A stretch of 57,985 bases of DNA, from positions 1 to 57,985 of the forward strand of contig CAZABP010000028.1 of assembly GCA_964483245.1 (NCBI GenBank), in the 5' to 3' direction. Source of the stretch: CAZABP01 sp964483245 (GTDB taxonomy: Bacteria; Planctomycetota; UBA1135; UBA2386). Position 1 is the stretch's first letter. Each line of letters opens with the position of its first letter. Below, in pieces: positions 24,144 through 31,315 of this stretch. The position numbers and the translations under genes are program-made. Below the pieces are notes generated by a model. It searched no databases, had not been told where the DNA came from, and saw only the letters and a list, made by a program, of their open reading frames with translations.

Positions 24144-25573
24144 CGCGCGCCCTTGCCGAACAGGATCACGCCGACCGTGCGCAGGATGATGTTCAGGTCG
24201 AACAGCGGGCTCATGTTCTTGATGTAATACAGGTCGAAGCGCAGCTTCTCGATCGAGTCGTCGACCGACGCGCCGTAGTGATGGTTGACCTGTGCCCAGC
24301 CGGTGATGCCCGGCTTGACCGTCAACCGCAGCGGGTACCACGGGATCTCGCGCGTCAGCTCGCCGACGAAGAACGGTCGCTCCGGCCGCGGGCCGACGAA
24401 CGACATCTGGCCGCGCAACACGTTCCACATCTGCGGGATCTCGTCGATCCGCGACAAGCGCAGGAATCGCCCGACGCGCGTCACGCGGTCGTCGTTGACG
24501 CGCGCCCAGACCGGGCCGGTCTGCTGCTCGGCGTCGGCACGCATGGTGCGGAACTTCACGACGTCGAACTCGACGCCGTTCTGCCCGACGCGACGCTGCC
24601 GCAGCAGGATCGGCCCCCGGCTGTCCAGCTTGATCGCGAGCACCGCGGCCGCGATCAGCGGCGAGGCCAGCAGCAGCCCGACCGACGCGCAGCAGACGTC
24701 GATCATCCGCTTGACCAGCAGCGCGAACCGCCGCCGCGCGAACCCGCCGCTGAACACCAGATACGACGGCCGCAGGCTCTCGATCGCGATCTTGCCGGCG
24801 AGCCGCTCGTACATCGCCTCGCGTTCCTCGACGCGGACCCCGTCCATCCGGCAGGCGAGCAGGTCTTCGACCCGCAGCCGGCCGCGCCGCTCCTCGAGCG
24901 CGACGATCACGCGCGCAGCGCGGTGGTCGCGCACGACCGCGAGCAGCTCCTCGACGCGGCCGAGCACCGGGAACGGACTCGTGTCGCTCGGCGGATCCGG
25001 CTCCGTCTGCACCAGCCCGGCGACCTCGAATCCGGCGATCGGCCGGTCCTGGATCATCGCGGCGATCGACTGCGCCTGGATCCCGGTGCCGAGCACGACG
25101 ACACGCTCGGCGAAGTTCCACTTGTAGAAAAACCAGTGGAACGCGAACCGCCAGCCGTAGATCGCGACGTGCGCGACGGCGAGCAGCAGGATCAGCTTCC
25201 AGGTCTGGTACCCGCCACCCTGCAGGCCGGGGAAGTGGAACAGCCACGGCGCGACCCAGACCGCGACCGACAGCATCACGAGGGAGTACCCGGCCGAATG
25301 CACCAGCCGGTTGGGCAGCTCGGCGCGGTTCTGCGAGATCTTCCAGTCGTAGAGGTCGTTGTACGAGAACGACGCCTGGCACAGCAGCGCGACGAGCACC
25401 GACGATCCGAGCCCGCGCCACAGCTCGAGATTGCCGAGCGACCAGGAGACCTCGCTGCTCGCGAGCGGCGGGATGCTGGTGCCGACCAGCAACAGGCCGG
25501 CCAGCATCGCCAACTCGCTGGTGATCAGCAGCAGCTTGCGCGCTGGGATGATCTGCTCGGCGAGGGTGGGCAT
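24140..25573 (-). CDS. Undecaprenyl-phosphate sugar phosphotransferase, XrtA/PEP-CTERM-associated type
   Basis: 477 residues. N-terminal part has four to five membrane helices (residues 12-155) followed by a Rossmann-like cytosolic domain (RVVVLGTGIQAQSIAAMI), then one more helix and the catalytic Bac_transf domain. This contains KRMIDVCCASVGLLLASP, KFRTMRADAE, RLSRIDEIPQMWNVLRGQMS, FVGPRPERP and LTVKPGITGWAQVN. The end (KLRFDLYYIKN...VILFGKGAR) is the pattern of the TIGR03013 family linked to XrtA/PEP-CTERM polysaccharide loci. The enzyme transfers a sugar-1-phosphate to undecaprenyl phosphate to begin exopolysaccharide repeat units at the inner membrane. No other polysaccharide gene is adjacent; instead it overlaps serA (ATGA). 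Confidence 0.92.
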   Translation of the reverse strand: MPTLAEQIIPARKLLLITSELAMLAGLLLVGTSIPPLASSEVSWSLGNLELWRGLGSSVLVALLCQASFSYNDLYDWKISQNRAELPNRLVHSAGYSLVMLSVAVWVAPWLFHFPGLQGGGYQTWKLILLLAVAHVAIYGWRFAFHWFFYKWNFAERVVVLGTGIQAQSIAAMIQDRPIAGFEVAGLVQTEPDPPSDTSPFPVLGRVEELLAVVRDHRAARVIVALEERRGRLRVEDLLACRMDGVRVEEREAMYERLAGKIAIESLRPSYLVFSGGFARRRFALLVKRMIDVCCASVGLLLASPLIAAAVLAIKLDSRGPILLRQRRVGQNGVEFDVVKFRTMRADAEQQTGPVWARVNDDRVTRVGRFLRLSRIDEIPQMWNVLRGQMSFVGPRPERPFFVGELTREIPWYPLRLTVKPGITGWAQVNHHYGASVDDSIEKLRFDLYYIKNMSPLFDLNIILRTVGVILFGKGAR

Positions 25574-25647
25574 CGAAAGGGGGCTTGCGAATCCGGTGCC
25601 GGCGTCCGGAGGACGCCGGTTCGGTTATCGGAACGCCGGGGAACGGC

Positions 25648-26010
25648 TCATGAAGCGGCTCGCGGATGGCCGCGGAAATGGCGCAGCTCCGGCGCACCGG
25701 CGCGGTCGAGGCGGATCGCGACGACGTCGGCGCGCAGGCTCCGGCAGGCCGGGGCGACGGTCGGGTGCAACGCGCGCAGCGCCTGCAGCAGCCGCAGCAC
25801 CGCCTGCTCGGTGACCAACCGTTCCGGAGAATCGTGACGGCTGCGGGTCTTGACCTCGATGCCGACCAGAACGTCTCCGTCGATCGCGAGCAGGTCGACC
25901 TCGATCCAGCGCGTGCGCAGATTGCGGCCGAGCAGCTTCCAGCCGAGCGCGCGCAGATGCTCCTCGGCGAGCTGCTCGCCGGCGGCACCGCGGCTCGAGG
26001 CCGTCGGCAT
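25648..26010 (-). CDS. yraN: YraN family (UPF0102) nuclease-like protein
   Basis: 120 residues from ATG 26010; a GTG at 26040 is possible but would overlap yajC by 20 bases. Restriction-endonuclease-like fold: GEQLAEEHLRALGWKLLGRN followed by LRTRWIEVDLLAIDGDVLVGIEVKTRS. The usual GEIDLI...vFVEVK motif reads IEVDLL...VGIEVK, so the catalytic Asp and the Glu-x-Lys pair are kept while the first Gly-Glu is changed. Biological role of the family is unclear. Follows yajC by 10 bases, so likely the same transcript. Confidence 0.85.
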   Translation of the reverse strand: MPTASSRGAAGEQLAEEHLRALGWKLLGRNLRTRWIEVDLLAIDGDVLVGIEVKTRSRHDSPERLVTEQAVLRLLQALRALHPTVAPACRSLRADVVAIRLDRAGAPELRHFRGHPRAAS

Positions 26011-26020
26011 TCCGCGTCGG

Positions 26021-26533
26021 CTATCCGGCTTTCTCTTCACGGACGATGCGACCGATCGCGGCGCGGTCGAACGTCAGGCGGATCTTGCCTTCGCCGTCGA
26101 TGCGGATCGTCACGGTCTTGTCGTCGAGCTGCGCGACCGTGCCGTGCAAGCCGCTGTTCATGACCACCCGGTCCCCCTTCTGCACGGCCGCGATCATCGC
26201 GCGCAGCTCCTTGTCGCGCTTCTGCTGCGGCCGGATCAGCAGGAAGTAGAAGATCAGGATCATCGGCAGGATCATCAGCAGCGTGTTCCAGCACTGATCC
26301 TGCTGCGCGCCGGCCGGCGGCGTGCCGCCGCCGCTGCTGCGGTCCGAGGGTGCCTGCATCTCCGGCCGTCCATCCTGATCGCGCCGGCGCGTCACGAACT
26401 CGCCGCCCTGTGGTTCCTGCTGCTGCGGCGGGGCCTGCGTGTTGGTCGGGTTCTGCGGCTTCGCTTCGGCCGGCGGCTGCGGATCCTGTGGTTGGAACTC
26501 GGGGCGGAAGCGGAGAACGGGCGGGATCTGCAT
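26021..26533 (-). CDS. yajC: Sec translocon accessory subunit YajC
   Basis: 170 residues from ATG 26533. One membrane helix (LLMILPMILIFYFLLIRPQQKR, about residues 85-106) with the hallmark RPQQKR just after it, then a small domain with KGDRVVMNSGLHGTVAQLDD and IRLTFDRAAIGRIV. It belongs to SecDF-YajC, which assists protein export at the inner membrane. The first 80 residues are Pro/Gln-rich and absent from most YajC proteins; an internal ATG at 26359 would remove most of this. Pro-rich N-terminal extensions do occur in planctomycete YajC (recalled), so the longer start is kept with caution. secD/secF are not adjacent. Confidence 0.9.
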   Translation of the reverse strand: MQIPPVLRFRPEFQPQDPQPPAEAKPQNPTNTQAPPQQQEPQGGEFVTRRRDQDGRPEMQAPSDRSSGGGTPPAGAQQDQCWNTLLMILPMILIFYFLLIRPQQKRDKELRAMIAAVQKGDRVVMNSGLHGTVAQLDDKTVTIRIDGEGKIRLTFDRAAIGRIVREEKAG

Positions 26534-26696
26534 CGAGACTTCGGCGGCGCCGGGAAAAGGGGCGGGGAGTATAGGGCCAGTGTCAGATTCGCCGCAGCAT
26601 TCACCGCGCGCGGGTCGCCGCGACGCGGCGACCTGGCAGAGGCTCTATAGAATCCGCGCCCCCGATGCAAACGACGAGACCGGATCACGCTGCGCC

Positions 26697-27740
26697 ATGA
26701 CCCGCATCCTGGTCGCGATGTCGGGTGGCGTCGACAGCAGCGTCGCCGCGCTGCGGTTGCAGCAGGCCGGCCACGACCTGGTCGGCGTGTTCATGCGCAA
26801 CGGGATCGACGGCGGCGGCGCGGCCCGCGAGCGCTCCTGCTGCTCGGCCGCCGATGCGCGTGACGCCGGGGCGGTCGCGGCGCGCCTGGGGATCCCGTTC
26901 TACGCGGTCGACTATGCGCAGGAGTTCCGCGCGCTGATCGACGAGTTCGCGGCGGAGTACCGGCGCGGGCGCACGCCGAACCCGTGCGTGCTGTGCAACC
27001 AGAAGCTGAAGTTCGGGCATCTGTTCCGCCTCGCGGAGGCGGTCGGCGCCGAGCTCGTCGCAACCGGCCACTACGCGCGGATCGACGCGGAGGGCCGGCT
27101 GGCGCGCGCGCGCGACACGCAGAAGGACCAGAGCTACTACCTGTTCGGGATCGAGCGTGAGCTGCTGCCGCGCGTGCGGTTCCCGCTCGGGGAGCTGACC
27201 AAGGCGGACGTGCGCGCCGACGCCGGGCGCGCGGGGCTCGCGACCGCCGCGAAGCCGGAATCGATGGAGATCTGTTTCGTCGCCAGCGGGGATTACCGCG
27301 ACGTCGTGCGGGCGCATGGCGGTTCCGGCAAGGCTGGCCGGTTCGTCGGTACCGACGGGCGCGAGCTCGGCGAGCACGACGGGGTCGACGGGTTCACGGT
27401 CGGACAGCGGCGCGGTCTGCCGGCGCTCGGCCGCCCGCACTACGTGCACTCGATCGATGCCGAGCACGGCACCGTCGTGCTGGCGGAGCGCGCCGGGCTC
27501 GAGGCGGACCTGGCGCGCGTGCGTGGGGTGCGGTGGTTGGTGCCGCGGCCGGCGGGGCCGATCGAAGCGCGCGTGCAGATCCGGGCGCGGTCCGCCGCGC
27601 TGCCGGCGACGCTGCGCGCCGACGGGGACCAGGTCGAGGTCCGGTTCGCGGTGCCGGCGTTCGCCGTCACGCCCGGGCAGGCGGCGGTGTTCTACGACGA
27701 GGCGGACGAGACCGTCCTGGGCGGGGGCTGGATCGGCTGA
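26697..27740 (+). CDS. mnmA: tRNA-specific 2-thiouridylase MnmA
   Basis: 347 residues. It adds sulfur to U34 of tRNA-Glu, -Gln and -Lys using ATP. The PP-loop MSGGVDSSVAA is at the N-terminus; the catalytic Cys lies in TPNPCVLCNQKLKF and the partner Cys in KPESMEICFVASGDY; TGHYARI and DQSYYLFG are family motifs. The C-terminal beta-barrel domain is present. The sequence is a little shorter than E. coli MnmA (368). ATG 26697 begins MTRILVAMSGG and is preferred. A CTATAGAATCC motif 42 bases before the start may be its -10 box. Convergent with the HU gene across a GC-rich repeat. Confidence 0.96.
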   Translation: MTRILVAMSGGVDSSVAALRLQQAGHDLVGVFMRNGIDGGGAARERSCCSAADARDAGAVAARLGIPFYAVDYAQEFRALIDEFAAEYRRGRTPNPCVLCNQKLKFGHLFRLAEAVGAELVATGHYARIDAEGRLARARDTQKDQSYYLFGIERELLPRVRFPLGELTKADVRADAGRAGLATAAKPESMEICFVASGDYRDVVRAHGGSGKAGRFVGTDGRELGEHDGVDGFTVGQRRGLPALGRPHYVHSIDAEHGTVVLAERAGLEADLARVRGVRWLVPRPAGPIEARVQIRARSAALPATLRADGDQVEVRFAVPAFAVTPGQAAVFYDEADETVLGGGWIG

Positions 27741-27743
27741 CCG

Positions 27744-27918
27744 CCGCGTCGCGGCGGTGCCAGGTCGCGCGCGCAACGCCGCAGCGGCGCTGGCCGCCCG
27801 ACCGCGCCGCGATCTGCGGCACCGCGTCGCGGCGGTGCCAGATGTCGCTTGCAACGCCGCAGCGGCGCCGGCTGGCCGGCCGCGCCGCAATCTGCTGCCG
27901 CGTCGCGGCGTTGCCAGG
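27744..27918. repeat. GC-rich tandem repeat, about 77-bp period, 2.3 copies
   Basis: Units start with CCGCGTCGCGGCGGTGCCAG at 27744, 27822 and (GCGGCGTTGCCAG variant) 27898. Each contains CAACGCCGCAGCGGCGC. The array fills the space between the convergent mnmA and HU genes. Each unit can form GC hairpins (CGCGTCGCGGCG; GCCGCAGCGGC), so it may act as a two-way transcription end, but no T-run follows. Confidence 0.75.
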
Positions 27919-27921
27919 TAA

Positions 27922-28197
27922 CTACATCGAGCCCTTCAGCGTCTGGCCGGCGCGGAAGCCGACCGTCTTGCTGGCGGCACGCTCGATCGGCTCGCCGGTC
28001 CGGGGATTGCGGAACGTGCGTGCCGCGCGGTTCTTCACCTGGAACGTCCCGAACCCGACCAGCGAGACCATCTGGTCCTGCTTCAGGCCCTCCTCGATGG
28101 ACTGCAGGACCGAGTTGACCGCCCGTTCGGCATGCGCCTTCGAGCAATCTGCACCGAGACTCTTCTGGACCGCTTCGACGAGCTCCGCCTTGTTCAT
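27922..28197 (-). CDS. hup: HU-family DNA-binding protein
   Basis: 91 residues, the standard HU length. N-terminal MNKAELVEAVQKSLG, the signature GFGTFQVKNRAARTFRNPRTGE with the Pro of the DNA-intercalating arm, and the C-terminal KTVGFRAGQTLKGSM are all present. It bends DNA and compacts the nucleoid. The start is fixed by a strong Shine-Dalgarno (CCGGAGGAGCC just before the ATG), unusual in this window, fitting a highly expressed protein. Two prolonged residues (DCSKAHAERAV) replace the usual 'lskkdae', within normal variation. Confidence 0.97.
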   Translation of the reverse strand: MNKAELVEAVQKSLGADCSKAHAERAVNSVLQSIEEGLKQDQMVSLVGFGTFQVKNRAARTFRNPRTGEPIERAASKTVGFRAGQTLKGSM

Positions 28198-28274
28198 GGC
28201 TCCTCCGGAGAATGCTGCTGGATCAGGGTTGCAGGGCGGCTCCGGTCCTTCCTGGGACCCGGAACCGCCGGGCG

Positions 28275-28302
28275 AGCATAGGAACGGGCTGGGGCGCCAC
28301 AA
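28275..28302 (-). promoter_or_regulatory. Candidate promoter of the HU gene
   Basis: Read on the minus strand: TTGTGG (28302-28297), 16 bases, then TATGCT (28280-28275), about 78 bases before the HU start. It is a reasonable sigma-70 type match in otherwise GC-rich sequence. The transcript would have a leader of roughly 70 bases. Prediction by eye only. Confidence 0.35.
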
Positions 28303-28426
28303 GCCCGCAGCCGCGATGGAATCCGGGCTCCCGGCCCTCAAGCCCGCGGGGCGGACCTGCCGATAGCTCCGGCGACTCGGCGCCCGGCGCCGCGCATCGG
28401 CAGTCCTGACAGGAGATCGAAGACCC

Positions 28427-29371
28427 ATGAGGCGTTCCGTTCCGCTGACCTTTGCCCTGCTGTCGCTGGCAGCATGCGGCACGACCCGGGGGACCGGGGA
28501 GTACTCCGACTTCGCCCAGCCGAACCAGCTGATGGCGGAGGAGATCCAGAATCGGATCGGGCAGATCCCGTTCCAGCACCGCGGCGAGCTCTACGACAAC
28601 CTGATCTGGCTGTCGCAGCGCGGCGAGCAGGCGATCCCTGCGCTGACGCAGGGGCTGCGCCATGCCGAGCCGAAGGTGCGCTCGAACTGCGCCTTCGTGC
28701 TGGCGACGATCGGCGACCGCCGCGCGCTGCCGTATCTGCAGGCCGCGTCGAACGACAGCAACGAGGTCGTGCGCCTCGAGGTGTCGCGTTCGCTGGTGCA
28801 GATGGGGGACCTGAAGTACGCGCCGGCGCTGATCGAGGGGCTCGACTCCGAGCGCGCGCAGGTGCGCTACTACTGCCACGAGACGCTGCGCGCGGCGACC
28901 GGGAGGGACTTCGGCTACGACCACCTGACCGAAGACGTCACGACGCGCCGCCAGGCGATCCTCGGCTGGCGCAAGTGGTGGTCGGAGCAGACCGGGGACC
29001 GGTTCTTCGCCAGTGAGTACGCGCAGCGGAACCAGCTGACGACCGAGGCGCCGGCGCAGCCGATTCCGGCGGCACCACAGATGGAGCCGATGCCGATCCC
29101 GCAGCCGGCGAACCAGGATCAGGGTTGGGAGACGGAGCCGAAGGTGACGCCGCTGCCGGCACCCAACGTGCGGTCGCCGCTGCCGACCGGCGAGACGGGT
29201 GAGACCGGTGAGTTCCCGCCGCTGCCGGCGCCGCCGGCGCCAGGGACGCCGGACAGCAGCCCCAACAGCAATCCGAAGTCCACGCCGAGCACCACGCCGA
29301 GCGGCACGCCGAGCACGACGCCAGGCGGCACGCCGAACACGACCCCGAACCACGAGCGCGACGGGCGCTAG
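28427..29371 (+). CDS. HEAT-repeat lipoprotein with a Pro/Thr-rich tail
   Basis: 314 residues. Lipoprotein signal peptide MRRSVPLTFALLSLAACG with lipobox LAAC at residue 17. Residues 35-145 form about three HEAT-type helical repeats (IPALTQGLRHAEPKVRSNCA, ALPYLQAASNDSNEVVRLEV, APALIEGLDSERAQVRYYCH), a scaffold for protein contacts. After WRKWWSEQTGDRFF the chain becomes low-complexity: Pro/Glu/Thr segments and a tail of TPSTTPSGTPSTTPGGTPNT repeats, which look like a disordered surface spacer. An AGGAG lies about 12 bases before the ATG. A terminator follows. Partner unknown. Confidence 0.85.
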   Translation: MRRSVPLTFALLSLAACGTTRGTGEYSDFAQPNQLMAEEIQNRIGQIPFQHRGELYDNLIWLSQRGEQAIPALTQGLRHAEPKVRSNCAFVLATIGDRRALPYLQAASNDSNEVVRLEVSRSLVQMGDLKYAPALIEGLDSERAQVRYYCHETLRAATGRDFGYDHLTEDVTTRRQAILGWRKWWSEQTGDRFFASEYAQRNQLTTEAPAQPIPAAPQMEPMPIPQPANQDQGWETEPKVTPLPAPNVRSPLPTGETGETGEFPPLPAPPAPGTPDSSPNSNPKSTPSTTPSGTPSTTPGGTPNTTPNHERDGR

Positions 29372-29405
29372 CCGCCCTCTCGCCTCACGCGCGCACCGGA
29401 AGCGA

Positions 29406-29443
29406 GGGCTTCCCGAGCCTGGCTCGGGGGGCCCTTTTCGTTT
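29406..29443 (+). terminator. Rho-independent terminator
   Basis: The stem GGGCTTCCCGAGC pairs with GCTCGGGGGGCCC around a short CTG loop and is followed at once by TTTTCGTTT. It lies 35 bases after the stop of the HEAT lipoprotein gene and before the pseudopilin gene, so it separates the two transcripts. It is the clearest intrinsic terminator in the window. Confidence 0.85.
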
Positions 29444-29526
29444 CCGGGCAGGCTGCGGTGACCCCGGGCGCGGATCCTGGCTATAGACTCCTGCACTTCC
29501 GCCCCGGTCCCCAACCGACGACGCCG

Positions 29527-30150
29527 ATGAGAGACAAGGGATTCACGCTGATCGAGATGCTGGTGGTCATCTCGATCATCAGCCTGCTCGCGATCTTCCT
29601 GCTGCCGAACGTGCTCGGCGCTAGCGAGCGGGCCAGCCAGCTCGCCGACCAGAAGAACCTGCAGGAGATCTACAGCAACCTGCGGCTCTACAAAGACAAG
29701 CGGAAGCACTACCCGCTGCACGGTGGGCACAAGCTGCTGCTCGGGCCGTGGGTCGACGGGATCATCGAAAAGTCCGATCTGAATCGCGATCGCTACTTCC
29801 GGCCCGGCACGAACGATCCGTATGCGTTGAGTCTGCGGCAGACGCCGTTGAACGAGCTCTGGGTGCGCTATGACGACCTGTCCAGCTCCGACACGCACTA
29901 CGCCGGTCTGAACAAGAAGGAAACGATCGCGATCGAGCGCGCGGGGACGCCGATCGCCGGGACCGACAACGAGCTGGGCCGGACCTGGAACGACGGCACG
30001 ATCCACATCCTGATGGGGGACGGGACCGTCAAGGCGCTGATGAAGGTCGACCTGGTCGAGTACGGCTGGCCACAGGACGACAACGCGGACTATGCGTACC
30101 CGGTCGGACCGGACTCCGGGCACCCGCTGCTGCAGAAGCTCGAGTACTGA
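29527..30150 (+). CDS. Type II secretion/type IV pilus pseudopilin (GspG-like)
   Basis: 207 residues from ATG 29527. A short charged leader (MRDKG) is followed by FTLIEMLVVISIISLLAIFLLPNVL, the prepilin-peptidase site and first helix with the Glu at mature position 5. The rest has the GspG-like layout with an N-terminal helix (ASQLADQKNLQEIYSNLRLYK) and DPYAL..., but the C-terminal half (NDGTIHILMGDGTVKALM) resembles the DUF1559/H-X9-DG pseudopilins of planctomycetes. No secretion ATPase or prepilin peptidase is adjacent, so it would use machinery encoded elsewhere. A CTATAGACTCC motif 36 bases upstream may be its -10 region. Confidence 0.88.
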   Translation: MRDKGFTLIEMLVVISIISLLAIFLLPNVLGASERASQLADQKNLQEIYSNLRLYKDKRKHYPLHGGHKLLLGPWVDGIIEKSDLNRDRYFRPGTNDPYALSLRQTPLNELWVRYDDLSSSDTHYAGLNKKETIAIERAGTPIAGTDNELGRTWNDGTIHILMGDGTVKALMKVDLVEYGWPQDDNADYAYPVGPDSGHPLLQKLEY

Positions 30151-30159
30151 GTCGTTGCG

Positions 30160-30345
30160 GCCGCCGCCACGCGGCGACCGACGGTCGCGCAGGCAAGCCC
30201 GCCGGCGCCGTTGCAGCGTCCGGGCGCGGACGCCGCCACGCGGCGACAGATGGGCGCGAAGGCGAGCCTGCCAGCGCCGCTGCGGCGTCCGAGCTACGCG
30301 GCGACCGCCAGCGGCGAAGGCGAACCCATCGCCGCCGCTGCGCCA
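30160..30345. repeat. GC-rich tandem repeat, about 69-bp period
   Basis: CGCCGCCACGCGGCGAC begins at 30162 and again at 30231, with a decayed third unit near 30293 (CTACGCGGCGACCG). Units also share GCGCNGGCAAGC-like and GCAGCGTCCG segments. It fills the gap between the convergent pseudopilin and methyltransferase genes. No gene is seen in it. Confidence 0.65.
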
Positions 30346-30352
30346 GCTCCCC

Positions 30353-31315
30353 TCACCCGCGCCGCGCGATCACCACCAGCTCCTGCCCGAGCTCCAGCTC
30401 CTGAAGCGCCGCGACACAGCGCGCGACCCGCTCCGGATCCTCGATCCCGAACACCTCGCGCACGACCCGCCGGTCGTCGTCCGGATCCCCTTCGCCGGTC
30501 TGCGTGAAGCACTCCAACACCGCGAACCCCGCCTGCTCCAACATCCGCGCCAGCGTCGCGCGCGTGAAATAGAACAGGTGGTTCGGCCAGGACAGCATCT
30601 TCCATCGCGCGCCGTCGTGCCGCGCGACCAGGCTCCCGTGGTGCGGCACCGCGAGATACAGCAGCCCGCCCGGACGCAGCAGCTCCCGCGCGTGCCGTAG
30701 ATCCGCCAGCGGATCCACACTGTGCTCCAGCACGTTGTCGAAGCAGACCACCTGCATGCTCGCCGGCGCGAACACCCCGTCGCCGAGCCGCCCGGTCCGC
30801 ACGTCCAGCCCGCGCGCGCGCGCCGCCGCCGAGGTCTCGGTAGACAGCTCGAGCCCGTGCGTCGCGAGCCCTGCTTCGCCGGCCAGCTCGACGAAGAATC
30901 CGTACGCACAACCGACGTCGAGCAGATCGGTACCAGGCGCGAGCGCGTCGTGCCGGCGCAGCTGCGCCAGCAGATGGTTGCACTTGTCCTGCCACAGCGG
31001 ACGTTGCGCCGCGAACGAGCGCAGGTTCTGCTCGATGCTCGGCAGGTATCCCTGCTCCGTCGAGTAGTAGCGCCCCAGGTGCTGCGGCGTCGGCAGCGGA
31101 TCGAAGAACACGAGCCCGCAGCCGCCGCAGCGCACCAGCGTCGAGACCGGGATCGCCAGCAGCGGCGCGAGCTCGCGCGCCGCGCACAGCGGGCAGCGCC
31201 CCGCCGCCGGCATCACGTCGCCGCGCCGCAGCGCGCGGCTCTGCGCCAGCCTGCGGCGCAGCCGCGGCAGCCCGCTCAGCGGTGCCAGCGCCTGCAGCGT
31301 CCCCCTCAGCGTCAT
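30353..31315 (-). CDS. Class I SAM-dependent methyltransferase with N-terminal zinc ribbon
   Basis: 320 residues from ATG 31315, overlapping the stop of the porin gene (ATGA). Two Cys pairs near residues 40-70 (RCPLCAA and VRCGGCGLVF) form a small zinc ribbon, as in methyltransferases of sugar or hopanoid-type clusters. The Methyltransf_23 domain follows: LLDVGCAYGFFVELAGEAG (SAM motif I), CFDNVLEHSVDPLADL (motif IV), LLRPGGLLYLAVPHH, and HLFYFTRATLARMLEQAGF. The substrate is unknown. Translational coupling to the cytochrome-porin gene suggests it is made with the conduit, but such enzymes are more usual in polysaccharide loci. Confidence 0.85.
   Translation of the reverse strand: MTLRGTLQALAPLSGLPRLRRRLAQSRALRRGDVMPAAGRCPLCAARELAPLLAIPVSTLVRCGGCGLVFFDPLPTPQHLGRYYSTEQGYLPSIEQNLRSFAAQRPLWQDKCNHLLAQLRRHDALAPGTDLLDVGCAYGFFVELAGEAGLATHGLELSTETSAAARARGLDVRTGRLGDGVFAPASMQVVCFDNVLEHSVDPLADLRHARELLRPGGLLYLAVPHHGSLVARHDGARWKMLSWPNHLFYFTRATLARMLEQAGFAVLECFTQTGEGDPDDDRRVVREVFGIEDPERVARCVAALQELELGQELVVIARRG

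Noticed and set aside
22545..25988. A single 1147-residue protein spanning serA and the upstream glycosyltransferase
   Set aside because: SerA has a proper start at 24143 overlapping the glycosyltransferase stop; the extra N-terminal part is another frame of the glycosyltransferase gene.
28223..29353. Minus-strand open frame opposite the HEAT lipoprotein
   Set aside because: Arg-rich composition without domains; the plus-strand gene has a lipobox, HEAT repeats and a terminator.
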